Positions 1 to 7,140 of a stretch of 10,864 nt of DNA are shown here, piece by piece; position 1 is the first letter of the stretch, and each line of letters opens with the position of its first letter. Both the position numbers and the translations under genes were made by a program. The notes below the pieces were generated by a model, which was not told the origin of the DNA, did not search any database, and saw only the letters and a list, made by a program, of their open reading frames with translations. The DNA is taken from the NCBI GenBank assembly GCA_007131465.1, contig SLQN01000169.1:1-10864 (forward strand). Reading direction: 5' to 3'. This DNA is from Paracoccaceae bacterium. GTDB taxonomy: Bacteria > Pseudomonadota > Alphaproteobacteria > Rhodobacterales > Rhodobacteraceae.

Positions 1-1310
1 AGGTGGAAGACGCGCGCGGCCAGACCGGGATGAGTGCACCGGTGGACATGGTTCTGCCGGCGCGGCGTTTTTTCGACCCGATGGCGGCTGCCGTGATCGA
101 GTTGCGGCGCGACCTTCTGTGGACGCGCGAGAATGCGTCGCGTGTGGGCGAGTTGCTGCGTGCTATCGGGCACAGGCCGCAGGAGGCGTTCCGCTCCAGC
201 GAGGCGCGTATCCGGTATATGGAAACGCGCGAGATGATGCTGGCGAGCCTCGATCAGGGTGACATGGATACCTCCACCCGCGACGCGCTCGCGCAGCGGA
301 TGTGGGATCTGGCCGTGCTGCTGGAGGAAGGCGAACTTGCCGATGCCCGCGAACGGCTGCGCCGCGCGCAGGAACGGCTGGACGAAGCCGTGCGCAATGG
401 CGCTGACCCTTCCGAGATCGCCGAGTTGATGGAAGAATTGCGCGAGGCGATGCGCGACTACATGCAGCAACTGGCAGAACAGCCCCGCGAACGCGGCGAG
501 GCCCCGCCGGATGGCGAACAGATGGAGATCACGCAGGACCAGATTCAGGAATTGCTGGACCGGATACAGGAGCTGATGGAAGAAGGCCGCATGGATGAAG
601 CGGCAGAATTGCTGGCCCAGTTGAATGCGCTTCTGGAAAACCTTCAGGTGGCCGATGGCGCAGGCGGCGAAGGCATGCCGGGCGACGAGGCGATGGAGGG
701 GCTGGGCGACGCGCTGCGCGACCAGCAGGACCTGTCGGATGATACCTTCAACGAGTTGCAGGACGAGTTCCGCAACCGTGGCGAAGGCGAGGATGGGGCC
801 GAGGGCGAGGGCGACACCAGTGATCTGGCCGAACGCCAACGCGGTCTGGCCGATCAGTTGCGCGATCAGCAGTTGCAGCCCCTGCCCGGCGAAGGCACAG
901 CCGAAGGCGATGCCGCGCTGGAAGCGCTGGAGCGCGCACAACGGGCGATGGAAGAGGCCGCCGAGGCGCTGGAGAACGGCGAGACCGGCGATGCGCTGAG
1001 CCGGCAGGCGGATGCGATGGAGGCCATGCGCGACGGGATGCGCGCCATGAACGAGGCCCGGGCACAGGACCTGCGCGATCAGATGGGGGATCAGGCGGGC
1101 ACGGAAAGCGGCGAGGGATCGAGCCGCGACCCGCTGGGCCGTGATCGCAACCAGGGCGGCGAAGTCGGCACGGAAGACAACCTGTTGCAGGGCGAAGACG
1201 TCTACCGGCGTGCGCGCGATCTTCTGGAAGAATTGCGGCGGCGGTCGGCAGAACTGGAACGGCCCGACGCCGAACTGGATTATCTGCGCCGCCTGCTGGA
1301 CCGGTTCTGA
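1..1310 (+). CDS. TIGR02302 / DUF4175 family protein, 5'-truncated by window edge
   Basis: This is an open frame entering from the left edge (reading frame starts at base 3) and ending in TGA at 1308-1310, so about 435 C-terminal residues are visible. The first part carries the segment LPARRFFDPMAAAVIELRR, which resembles the conserved block after the membrane segments in the alphaproteobacterial TIGR02302 (DUF4175) family. The rest, about residues 60-435, is highly charged and Glu/Gln/Arg/Ala-rich with heptad-like Leu/Met spacing, so it is probably long coiled coil. The 120-300 stretch is strongly acidic. Full-length members are roughly twice this size and have N-terminal membrane helices, so the missing half should contain those. 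The function of the family is not established; an envelope-associated structural role is a guess. The GTG at base 3 is unlikely to be the true start because the family continues upstream. Family assignment is fairly sure, function is not. Confidence 0.85.
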   Translation, partial: VEDARGQTGMSAPVDMVLPARRFFDPMAAAVIELRRDLLWTRENASRVGELLRAIGHRPQEAFRSSEARIRYMETREMMLASLDQGDMDTSTRDALAQRMWDLAVLLEEGELADARERLRRAQERLDEAVRNGADPSEIAELMEELREAMRDYMQQLAEQPRERGEAPPDGEQMEITQDQIQELLDRIQELMEEGRMDEAAELLAQLNALLENLQVADGAGGEGMPGDEAMEGLGDALRDQQDLSDDTFNELQDEFRNRGEGEDGAEGEGDTSDLAERQRGLADQLRDQQLQPLPGEGTAEGDAALEALERAQRAMEEAAEALENGETGDALSRQADAMEAMRDGMRAMNEARAQDLRDQMGDQAGTESGEGSSRDPLGRDRNQGGEVGTEDNLLQGEDVYRRARDLLEELRRRSAELERPDAELDYLRRLLDRF

Positions 1311-1353
1311 GCGCGCCCTGCCCGGGATTGACTATATTGGCCGGTGACCCAAG

Positions 1354-1375
1354 AAGGGGCGCTCACGCGCCTCTT
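1354..1375 (+). terminator. Possible weak terminator hairpin after the TIGR02302 gene
   Basis: A 9-bp stem (1354-1362 with 1367-1375, one G-U pair) closes on a TCAC tetraloop, 44 bases after the upstream stop codon. The tail that follows, GTCCCTT, is not a proper T-run, so if it terminates transcription it is probably inefficient or Rho-assisted. The dyad is seen directly; the role is inferred. Confidence 0.4.
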
Positions 1376-1392
1376 GTCCCTTCGGGCCAATT

Positions 1393-1422
1393 CACCCAGA
1401 GGATATTTTCATCAAAAGGAAA
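1393..1422. repeat. AT-rich intergenic motif resembling a dispersed Rhodobacteraceae repeat
   Basis: This stretch begins CACCCAGAGGATATTTTCAT and continues into an A-rich tail, between the 3' ends of two convergent genes. From memory, short sequences of the form CACCC-GAGGATATTT followed by an A-rich tail recur in intergenic regions of Rhodobacteraceae genomes, often near gene ends. Only one copy is present in this window, so its repetitive nature cannot be shown here. Confidence 0.35.
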
Positions 1423-1428
1423 CGCATG

Positions 1429-1455
1429 AAAAAGCCCTGCCATGCGACAGGGCTT
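1429..1455 (-). terminator. Rho-independent terminator of rpsD
   Basis: Perfect 8-bp stem AAGCCCTG (1432-1439) / CAGGGCTT (1448-1455) with an 8-base loop. Read on the minus strand, the hairpin runs into five T residues (1433-1429), giving the usual intrinsic terminator form. It lies 31 bases beyond the rpsD stop codon and faces the right way to end that transcript. Confidence 0.85.
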
Positions 1456-1485
1456 GAACACTATTGTTTTCGGTAGCGACGAAGA

Positions 1486-2106
1486 TCAGTTCTTCGCGTA
1501 GAATTCGACGACCAGGTTGGGTTCCATTTGCACCGGATAGGGCACATCGCCCAGCGCCGGGATGCGCACGAAAGTCGCTGTCATCTTGGAATGATCGACT
1601 TCCAGGTAGTCGGGCACATCCCGTTCAGCAAGGCCCACGGCTTCAAGAACGATCGCCAACTGCTTCGACTTGTCGCGGATGGCGATGACATCGCCTTCGC
1701 GGACGCGGTAGCTGGGGATGTTGACGCGCGCGCCATTGACAGTGACATGGCCATGGTTGACGAACTGGCGTGCGGCAAAGACCGTCGGCACGAATTTTGC
1801 ACGGTAGATCACGGCATCCAGACGGCGCTCCAGCAGACCGATCAGGTTCTCGCCCGTGTCGCCCTTGACGCGCTCGGCCTCGGCATAGATGCGGCGGAAC
1901 TGTTTTTCGGTCAGATCACCGTAATAGCCCTTGAGCTTTTGCTTGGCGCGCAGTTGCGTGCCGAAATCCGACAGCTTGCCCTTGCGGCGCTGGCCATGCT
2001 GGCCGGGGCCGTATTCGCGGCGGTTGACAGGGCTTTTCGGTCGGCCCCAGATGTTCTCGCCCATGCGGCGGTCGAGTTTGTACTTGGCAGACGTGCGTTT
2101 GGTCAC
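1486..2106 (-). CDS. rpsD: 30S ribosomal protein S4
   Basis: S4 is a primary 16S rRNA-binding protein that starts assembly of the 30S body and lines the mRNA entry channel. The 206 residues match the usual bacterial length. The N-terminal part carries the segment [20 protein letters not shown] followed by the [18 protein letters not shown] region (about 32-49) with no CxxC pairs, so it is the zinc-free form. The S4 RNA-binding domain spans about 95-155 ([12 protein letters not shown], then [12 protein letters not shown] and the VREGDVIAI strand). The start is GTG at 2106-2104, preceded by AAGGAG with 7 bases spacing, and no better start exists. It stands alone, not in an alpha operon with rpsK, rpoA and rplQ, and has its own promoter, structured leader and terminator. 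S4 represses its own operon through mRNA structure in some bacteria; whether this happens here is inference. Confidence 0.98.
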   Translation of the reverse strand: MTKRTSAKYKLDRRMGENIWGRPKSPVNRREYGPGQHGQRRKGKLSDFGTQLRAKQKLKGYYGDLTEKQFRRIYAEAERVKGDTGENLIGLLERRLDAVIYRAKFVPTVFAARQFVNHGHVTVNGARVNIPSYRVREGDVIAIRDKSKQLAIVLEAVGLAERDVPDYLEVDHSKMTATFVRIPALGDVPYPVQMEPNLVVEFYAKN

Positions 2107-2240
2107 GGCTGATCTCCTTCGTTCTGGCCTGATTGCAGGCGGATGGAAGGGCGTTGTCCTTTCCCGGCGGACCGGGCGACAGGCGTCCTCTCGCGAGGGC
2201 CTCCAACACCAATGGTGACCGGAACATCCGAATTCCGGCT
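2107..2240 (-). promoter_or_regulatory. Structured 5' leader of rpsD mRNA
   Basis: If transcription starts about 7 bases past the -10 box, the leader runs from about 2240 to the GTG at 2106, some 134 nt. In transcript order it can form CCGGAA/TTCCGG (2238-2219, 8-nt loop), CACC/GGTG around 2218-2208, an AGGC-CCTC / GAGG-GCCT stem capped by a GCGA GNRA tetraloop with a 2-nt bulge (2202-2181), and CCCGG/CCGGG with a TCCG loop (2176-2163). The Shine-Dalgarno AAGGAG (2119-2114) follows. This density of compact hairpins suggests a regulatory leader, perhaps for S4 feedback. The pairings are seen in the sequence; the role is inferred, and I do not recognise an established RNA family. Confidence 0.55.
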
Positions 2241-2246
2241 GGCGCG

Positions 2247-2274
2247 CTTATACAGGGGCCGCGCGGGGTGTCAA
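2247..2274 (-). promoter_or_regulatory. Sigma-70-type promoter of rpsD
   Basis: On the minus strand a perfect -35 TTGACA (2274-2269) is separated by 16 bp from a -10 TATAAG (2252-2247). This is the strongest promoter-like sequence I found in the window, as expected for a ribosomal protein gene. The predicted start is near 2240, giving a leader of about 134 nt before rpsD. Confidence 0.85.
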
Positions 2275-2289
2275 TCCTGTGAGGACACC
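2267..2289. promoter_or_regulatory. Inverted repeat over the rpsD -35 box
   Basis: GGTGTC (2267-2272) and GACACC (2284-2289) form an inverted repeat with 11 bases between, and an inner TCCT/AGGA pairing is an alternative. It overlaps the -35 hexamer of rpsD and lies 22 bases past the stop codon of the Hint gene. It may be an operator or part of the 3' end of the Hint transcript; no T-run follows it. Confidence 0.35.
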
Positions 2290-2310
2290 TGTTTTTCGGC
2301 GGTCATACGG

Positions 2311-3327
2311 TTACGCGGCCAGAAGGGCCGCTTCGCCTGCGCCAAGGCAGCGCCGCACCGTTGGCCCATATGTCTCGGGCGCGGCAAGCCACCCATCCTC
2401 GACCTCGCGCAGGCTCCGTCGGTGCTGGCGCAAGGTTTCTGCGGGGGCGAGCCCGGGGTGGAAGCTTTCTGTCGCCACGCCATTCGCGAAGATGATCTGA
2501 TGCGCGTCCAGAAGCAGATGCAGATAGGTGACCCCATGCAGGGCGAGGTCCGGGGAGATGTTGCGGTAATTGACAAGATCGCTCGCGCGCACAAGCACTT
2601 CGTCACTGCCGTAAAGCGCGCGCGCCTTCGGGCCGCAGAACAGCACCCGATGCGCAGGCGAAAGGCAGAGATCCCCTTGCGGGAGACCCGACTGCATGCA
2701 ATCGCTCCGCAGCCTGATGGGGCGCAGATAAGGATGTTTGCGCAGGGCTAGGCCAGACAGTGTTGTCTGGCCAGTCCACAAGATCGGTTGCGGGCCATTG
2801 TCACGGGTCAGCACCTTGTCACCGGGGCGCAAGTGCACAATCGAGCAGGCGCCGCCGGGTGTGGCGATCATCGCGTCCGAGGTGAAGCAAATCACGTCCG
2901 GCTGTCGAGGGAACCGCCCGTCCACTCGGGGGCTGCATTCGGTCACCCAGCAGGCGGCTCCCTGATGCGGCAGCCCCTGTTCGAACACTGCCAGCTTGCG
3001 GCCCCTGACTTTCAGGATGCCGACCGGGTAGAGCCGTGTCCCATCGGTCACGACGAAGCCCTGGGCAGGCGCAGGAAGATCTGTCTGCAAGGTGTCTTCA
3101 GGAGGGAAGGGGGTGCCAGTCAGCCGCTCGGCGATGGCCCGCGCACGCCGTCGTTCCGCGTCGGTTGGCCCGGCGCAGCGCTTCGTGTCGAGCCGAAGCG
3201 CCGTGCCGCGCCAGCGCCAGTCAGCGCCAACCTTAAGCCAGCTTGCGTCCAGTCCGGGGGTTCCGTCAATCTCGGTGCGGGTCCATTCAACAACGAACAC
3301 CCCGTCCTGCGGTGTTGTTCTGCCCAT
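2311..3327 (-). CDS. Hint (Hedgehog/intein) domain-containing protein
   Basis: This 338-residue protein has an N-terminal part (about 1-140) that resembles the leading region of roseobacter Hint proteins (FVVEWTRTEIDG near 11-22, QGFVVTDG near 89-96), followed by a Hint domain of the Hint_2 type. Visible Hint motifs are the block-A cysteine C147 in CFTSDAMIATPGG, LRPGDKVLTRD at 166-176, the LSPAHRVLF block at 222-230 with H226, and YLHLLLDAHQIIFANG at 268-283, followed by SFHPG. Hint domains can catalyse N-S acyl shifts and peptide cleavage or splicing, but for these stand-alone bacterial proteins neither activity nor target is settled. No signal peptide or membrane segment is visible. The ATG at 3327-3325 is preceded by GAGG with 5 bases spacing. 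It is a single gene between the response regulator and rpsD. Domain assignment is confident, function is not. Confidence 0.85.
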   Translation of the reverse strand: MGRTTPQDGVFVVEWTRTEIDGTPGLDASWLKVGADWRWRGTALRLDTKRCAGPTDAERRRARAIAERLTGTPFPPEDTLQTDLPAPAQGFVVTDGTRLYPVGILKVRGRKLAVFEQGLPHQGAACWVTECSPRVDGRFPRQPDVICFTSDAMIATPGGACSIVHLRPGDKVLTRDNGPQPILWTGQTTLSGLALRKHPYLRPIRLRSDCMQSGLPQGDLCLSPAHRVLFCGPKARALYGSDEVLVRASDLVNYRNISPDLALHGVTYLHLLLDAHQIIFANGVATESFHPGLAPAETLRQHRRSLREVEDGWLAAPETYGPTVRRCLGAGEAALLAA

Positions 3328-3558
3328 CTCTGCCTCTTTCCTGCTGCTTTTTCGCAGCTTGGGATCAAAGTTAGCAAAATGGATGTCAGAAAACCAGCCA
3401 GTTTATGCGCAACGGGACAGGGCGTGCGGATGGTGTTGCGCAACAATGGACTGCGATTCGAAACATCCAGATGCCTTGGCAGTTCGCCCGGGGTTCAGAC
3501 AGCGTGCTGTCGCGCGCACTCAGAGGCTCCCGGGCAAGGCCGGGGCCGCATTGCGCAA
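3328..3558. other. 231-bp intergenic region between response regulator and Hint gene
   Basis: No convincing gene is present. It holds two perfect TTGCGCAA palindromes (annotated separately) plus a one-mismatch copy ATGCGCAA at 3405-3412, a GACAGC/GCTGTC dyad with a 2-base spacer at 3498-3511, a GC-rich CCCGG/CCGGG dyad near 3527-3543, and a GCTGC/GCAGC hairpin with a 6-base loop (3343-3358) just upstream of the Hint Shine-Dalgarno. A promoter for the Hint gene is expected here, but I find only weak candidates, such as CTGACA on the minus strand near 3391-3386. Confidence 0.6.
3434..3445. promoter_or_regulatory. Perfect 12-bp palindrome with TTGCGCAA core, upstream of Hint gene
   Basis: TGTTGCGCAACA is a perfect palindrome centred 112 bp upstream of the Hint start codon. 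A one-mismatch half-related site, ATGCGCAA (3405-3412), is centred 31 bp closer to the gene, about three helical turns away. This arrangement suits a dimeric DNA-binding protein; the identity of any such protein is inference. Confidence 0.4.
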
Positions 3559-3559
3559 T
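3550..3559. promoter_or_regulatory. Palindrome with TTGCGCAA core at the response regulator stop codon
   Basis: ATTGCGCAAT is a perfect 10-bp palindrome whose last base is shared with the TGA of the response regulator (3561-3559). It has the same 8-bp core as the sites at 3434-3445 and 7216-7227. It is not followed by a T-run, so it is not an obvious terminator. Confidence 0.35.
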
Positions 3560-4209
3560 CAACACAGACCCTTGCTGCGTGCGACCATCGCGGCCTGTGT
3601 CCGATTGTTGACGCCAAGCCTGCGATACAGTGTTTTCATGTGAAGTTTCACAGTTGGTTCACTAAGTTGCAGGATGCGGGCGATTTCCTTGTTGGTGTGT
3701 CCATCGCAGAGCGCGCCGAGGACGTCGCGCTCGCGCCCGGTCAGGGCAATGGCATCCGATCCGTCAGGACCGCGATGCGCCAGACTATCGGGCAGCGACG
3801 GCAGCGCGCGCGCCCCGTCGATCAGGAAATCGACTGGAATGAACCGCTCGCCCAGGCAGATGAAGCGGATCGCATTGAGGAGCGATGTTGCGGGCATGGA
3901 TTTGTGCAGGAACCCGCGAATGCCCAGTTCGAAAGCGCGCAGAACCACGTCGGGCGAGGCGATCCCGGATATCAGAGCGACCGGCGGGGGGGTGTCGAGG
4001 CGCAGGATCGTTCCGAGGCCATCGAGCGCATTCATGCCGGGCATCGAGTAATCGAGAATGACAAGGTCGAACACCCCGGATTGTGCTATGATGTCGCGTG
4101 CCTCCGCCATATCCGCGGCTGTTGTGATCTCTATATCCGGTTGCTGATCCAGATAGGCGCATAGCGTGTCGCGAAGGAGTTGGTGATCATCTGCAATCAG
4201 AAGTCGCAT
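3559..4209 (-). CDS. NarL/FixJ-family response regulator, REC-LuxR HTH
   Basis: This 216-residue two-domain response regulator acts in the cytoplasm as a transcription factor. The receiver domain (about 1-118) has the full set of conserved residues: acidic pair D7/D8, phospho-acceptor D53 in VILDYSMPGM, S81 in ALISG, and K103 in FLHKSMP. The C-terminal LuxR-type helix-turn-helix (about 152-210) reads LTGRERDVLGALCDGHTNKE and then a TVKLHMKTLYRRLGVNNRTQ recognition region. It starts at ATG 4209-4207, 15 bp after the stop of the upstream kinase, so the two form an operon and a probable cognate pair. The Shine-Dalgarno is weak, and translation may depend on the upstream gene. No target can be read from the sequence, though TTGCGCAA palindromes around the operon are candidates. 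Family assignment is firm, the regulated process unknown. Confidence 0.95.
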   Translation of the reverse strand: MRLLIADDHQLLRDTLCAYLDQQPDIEITTAADMAEARDIIAQSGVFDLVILDYSMPGMNALDGLGTILRLDTPPPVALISGIASPDVVLRAFELGIRGFLHKSMPATSLLNAIRFICLGERFIPVDFLIDGARALPSLPDSLAHRGPDGSDAIALTGRERDVLGALCDGHTNKEIARILQLSEPTVKLHMKTLYRRLGVNNRTQAAMVARSKGLC

Positions 4210-4224
4210 TGACAGAGTGGGCCT

Positions 4225-7140
4225 TCAGGAGCTTGTAGATTTCCGCGCTGTCACATCCGCGAGCGCAGCAAGAAGCGCCGCATGGGTAACAGTGCCGGAA
4301 AGCACTTTCATACCATTAACATGCGCAGCATTTTTTGCAAATTGCAACATTTTTTGCGAATCGACAAGGACGACTGGCAGCGTTTTGCTAAGGCTCAGGA
4401 GTGTTTCCGCAAGTGCGTATCCCGAAATCGGGGTCATGTCATGATCGATCAGAACGACATCCCAATCCACAGGGCCTGCACTCACGGCGGCCACCGCGTC
4501 TTGAGGCGCGATGCAACTTGTCACATCGAGGCCGGCTGCGGTCAGGGTCGCGGCGATATCCGCAAGGGCATGGTCGTTGGTGTTGACGAGAAGGACCCGC
4601 AGACCCTGCAGCGTTGTTACAGGTGGGCGTGGTGCGGCGTCCGGTGCTGCATGGGGCCAGAATACTGTCATCCGGCTGCCTGCGCCCGGCGTTGTGTCGA
4701 CACTCAGGGCTGCCTTGTTGGCCAGCAGGATGTCCGAGACGATGGAAAGCCCCAACCCGCCGCCGTTTTCCCCGCGTGTGGTGAAATAGGGCTGGAACAT
4801 GTGTTCGCGCGCCGCCGCGTCGATCCCGTTGCCGGTATCGGATATGATAATGCAGGCATAGGGCCTATCGGGCTGCAAACGGCCTATATCCAGCGTGGCG
4901 GCCATGTGCGCGTCATCTGCGCGGCACAGGGATAACCCGATCGAAGCCCGCGGCCGACCAGCCCCCATAACCGCATTCCGTGCGTTGATAAGGAGATTGA
5001 TCAGCACCTGCATGATCTCGGTTCGGTCGCACAGCACGTCTATCCTGTCTTTCGGCAATTCGAGGCAGAGCGTGACATCGCCACCAAGGCTGGGCCGGAC
5101 AAGGCCCGCGGCCTGACCCGCGAGCTCGCGCAGGTTGTGCATGCGCTTGCTGACATTGCGCTGTCCCAGCCGGTTCATGTTGCGCACCAACGCCATCGCC
5201 TGCGCCGTGGCGGCATCAAGGTGGGTCAGCCCCCTGACAACATCGGCATCCGCGTTGCGTCGCAGGCTTTCCGCCGTCGCGGAAATGACCGCAAGCACGT
5301 TGAACAGATCATGGCTCAGGCCAGACGCGACTTGCGAGATCAGGTGATGGCTTTGCACAACCTGCACCTGTTCGCGCAACAGGGCGAGGTCTTTTTCAGT
5401 GTCCTTGTGCGCCGTGATGTCGCGCGCGATCGTCAGAAAGCTGCCTTCATCCTGAACTGAGATCGAAAGTTCGAAATGCCGGTCCTGTCGCACTGAATGC
5501 GGCAGGGTGATCTCGCCGCGCCATTGGCCGTGTGCATAGAGTTCAGGTATGATCGCAAGCCGGAATGTGTCAAGCATCTCTGGGAGGATGTCATGCCACG
5601 ACAGCGTCTCGGTCTGTGTGTCTTCATCAAGTCCCAGCGCCTTGCGAAACGCGGCGTTCATGTAGGAGAGGCTGCCATCGGCCCGGCTGATCGCAATCCC
5701 TTCCTGCGACGCGTCCATCGCGCTGGCACGATCTCGCAGCGCGCGCGCCTCGGCCAGTTTGTGCAAAGTAATGTCGCTGCCCACGACCATGAAGCTGTGA
5801 ATTTCGCCTTCCGGGTCGCGCAAGGGCTGGATGTTCAGATCCACCCAGTAGGGCAGGCCATGCTGGTTGAGAGCGCGAACTTCCAGATCGATCGGGTCAC
5901 CGCGGTCAAGCGCGGCGCTGATCATGGTCGATGCATCGGAGTTGTCTTGTCCAAGGCGCAATACATCTCCGGGCCGCAATCCAACCGCATCCTCCAACAG
6001 GATGCCTGAGCTTCGGGTGCAGGTCGGGTTCATCCATGTGATCCTGCGGTCGCTATCGGTCAGCATGATCAGGTTGCTTGACAACTCCACCACCTGCCCA
6101 AGCTGCCTCAGATGCGTGTCCTGACGGTAGCTTTCGGAAATGTCGCGAACGACGAATAGATATCCCTGTGGACGCGAATCGTTGCCCGCGCTACGGCGCA
6201 TGGCCTGCAAGCTGTAGCGCTTTTCGGACCTGCCGATCTCGAGGGGATAGCTGAAACTCTCGGACCAGCCGTTCCGATCAACCTGCGCCATCGCTTCGCG
6301 ACTGATACCCGCGATATGCGGGGGCAGCACCTGTTCGAGGGGATGGCCGATCACTTCGGCCGGGGTCAGGGCGAAGGTCAGAGGCGGGCCCTGGTGAAAG
6401 CCGGTGATCAATCCGTCCTGCCCGACTTCGACCAGAAACTCTGGCAGCGCATTGACCATGGCCGACAGGCGTCCCGTGGCATCGCCAAGCGCGGCATCCA
6501 GCTTGTTGCGTTGCCTTGTCAGAGTGGCAAGATCGAGAGCTGATCCCAGACTGGCTGCAAAGCAGAGCAGGAGCGCGTCCTCCTCTGCGGTGAAATTACG
6601 GGTTGCGCGACAGAAATCGAAACCTACGAAGCCGGCGATCTCCTTGGGATGCTGCCAGATCGGGGCAGCGATGACGGACTTTACCTTTTGCTGGGTCAGG
6701 ATGGTGTGAAACTCGCTGCCCGCTGCAAGCGAGGATAGCGTCCGCAGCCTAAGGATGCCGTATCGCCGGAACGCGGTCCAGTAGACCTCGCCCGCCGAAA
6801 AAGGCGTTTCCTTCAGGTCCGGCTGTACTGGGGCGATGCCGGGGGCGGCCCATTCATGCGAATTCTGTATGACAACCGTATCGCGGATCTGAAACAGGTA
6901 GCCACGATCTGCGTCGAGGGCCTTCCCCATAACAGCAAGCGCCTGCGTTATGTCCTGATCAAGCTGTTCGGGCCTTGACGTCTGCAGTCTGCGCTGCACC
7001 CCGGCAAGTGCGCCCAGCGCAGATACCGTGCCGTGTCCCCTGTCCGGATCGTGTCTTGCGTGTCGTTCTGGGGCCACGGGTTTGCCTGTTTGCGAATGGA
7101 TTGACGGAACCGCGCGCGGATATCGTCGCTTTTCTGGCAT
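4225..7140 (-). CDS. Hybrid sensor histidine kinase, GAF-PAS-PAS-PAS-HisKA-HATPase-degenerate REC
   Basis: This 971-residue kinase has no membrane segment, so it should sense a cytoplasmic or diffusible signal. Approximate domain order: GAF 58-207; PAS 225-338, 345-458 and 470-577; dimerization/phospho-acceptor domain 598-660 with H610 in SGLSHDLFN; HATPase 705-828 with N-box LINLLINARNA (N719), G1 box DTGNGID (D768) and G2 box GGGLGLSIV; receiver-like domain 846-965. The receiver keeps the phospho-acceptor position D899 (VVLIDHDM), but the acidic pair is replaced by N853-T854, the Thr/Ser position is not conserved, and the Lys is replaced (VLSGTV, 946-951). It may therefore be a pseudo-receiver that modulates the kinase. 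The response regulator gene follows after 15 bp. The start is uncertain: the ATG at 7140 lacks a clear Shine-Dalgarno and the first 40 residues look unstructured; GTG at codon 22 is an alternative. I do not recognise heme- or flavin-binding residues in the PAS domains. The ligand is unknown. Confidence 0.92.
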   Translation of the reverse strand: MPEKRRYPRAVPSIHSQTGKPVAPERHARHDPDRGHGTVSALGALAGVQRRLQTSRPEQLDQDITQALAVMGKALDADRGYLFQIRDTVVIQNSHEWAAPGIAPVQPDLKETPFSAGEVYWTAFRRYGILRLRTLSSLAAGSEFHTILTQQKVKSVIAAPIWQHPKEIAGFVGFDFCRATRNFTAEEDALLLCFAASLGSALDLATLTRQRNKLDAALGDATGRLSAMVNALPEFLVEVGQDGLITGFHQGPPLTFALTPAEVIGHPLEQVLPPHIAGISREAMAQVDRNGWSESFSYPLEIGRSEKRYSLQAMRRSAGNDSRPQGYLFVVRDISESYRQDTHLRQLGQVVELSSNLIMLTDSDRRITWMNPTCTRSSGILLEDAVGLRPGDVLRLGQDNSDASTMISAALDRGDPIDLEVRALNQHGLPYWVDLNIQPLRDPEGEIHSFMVVGSDITLHKLAEARALRDRASAMDASQEGIAISRADGSLSYMNAAFRKALGLDEDTQTETLSWHDILPEMLDTFRLAIIPELYAHGQWRGEITLPHSVRQDRHFELSISVQDEGSFLTIARDITAHKDTEKDLALLREQVQVVQSHHLISQVASGLSHDLFNVLAVISATAESLRRNADADVVRGLTHLDAATAQAMALVRNMNRLGQRNVSKRMHNLRELAGQAAGLVRPSLGGDVTLCLELPKDRIDVLCDRTEIMQVLINLLINARNAVMGAGRPRASIGLSLCRADDAHMAATLDIGRLQPDRPYACIIISDTGNGIDAAAREHMFQPYFTTRGENGGGLGLSIVSDILLANKAALSVDTTPGAGSRMTVFWPHAAPDAAPRPPVTTLQGLRVLLVNTNDHALADIAATLTAAGLDVTSCIAPQDAVAAVSAGPVDWDVVLIDHDMTPISGYALAETLLSLSKTLPVVLVDSQKMLQFAKNAAHVNGMKVLSGTVTHAALLAALADVTARKSTSS

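Noticed and set aside
1426..1476. 16-codon plus-strand frame starting ATG with AAGG upstream
   Set aside because: It coincides with the rpsD terminator hairpin and T-run read from the other strand; the apparent Lys-Lys-Pro start is a product of that structure.
1528..2112. 194-codon plus-strand open frame
   Set aside because: It is fully antisense to rpsD, whose identity is certain.
3527..3543. GC-rich CCCGG/CCGGG hairpin after the response regulator as a terminator
   Set aside because: There is no T-run on the minus strand after the stem, so I cannot support an intrinsic terminator.
2788..4164. 458-codon plus-strand open frame
   Set aside because: It runs antisense across both the Hint gene and the response regulator, which have clear conserved motifs. 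It shows no recognisable domain and is a by-product of high GC.
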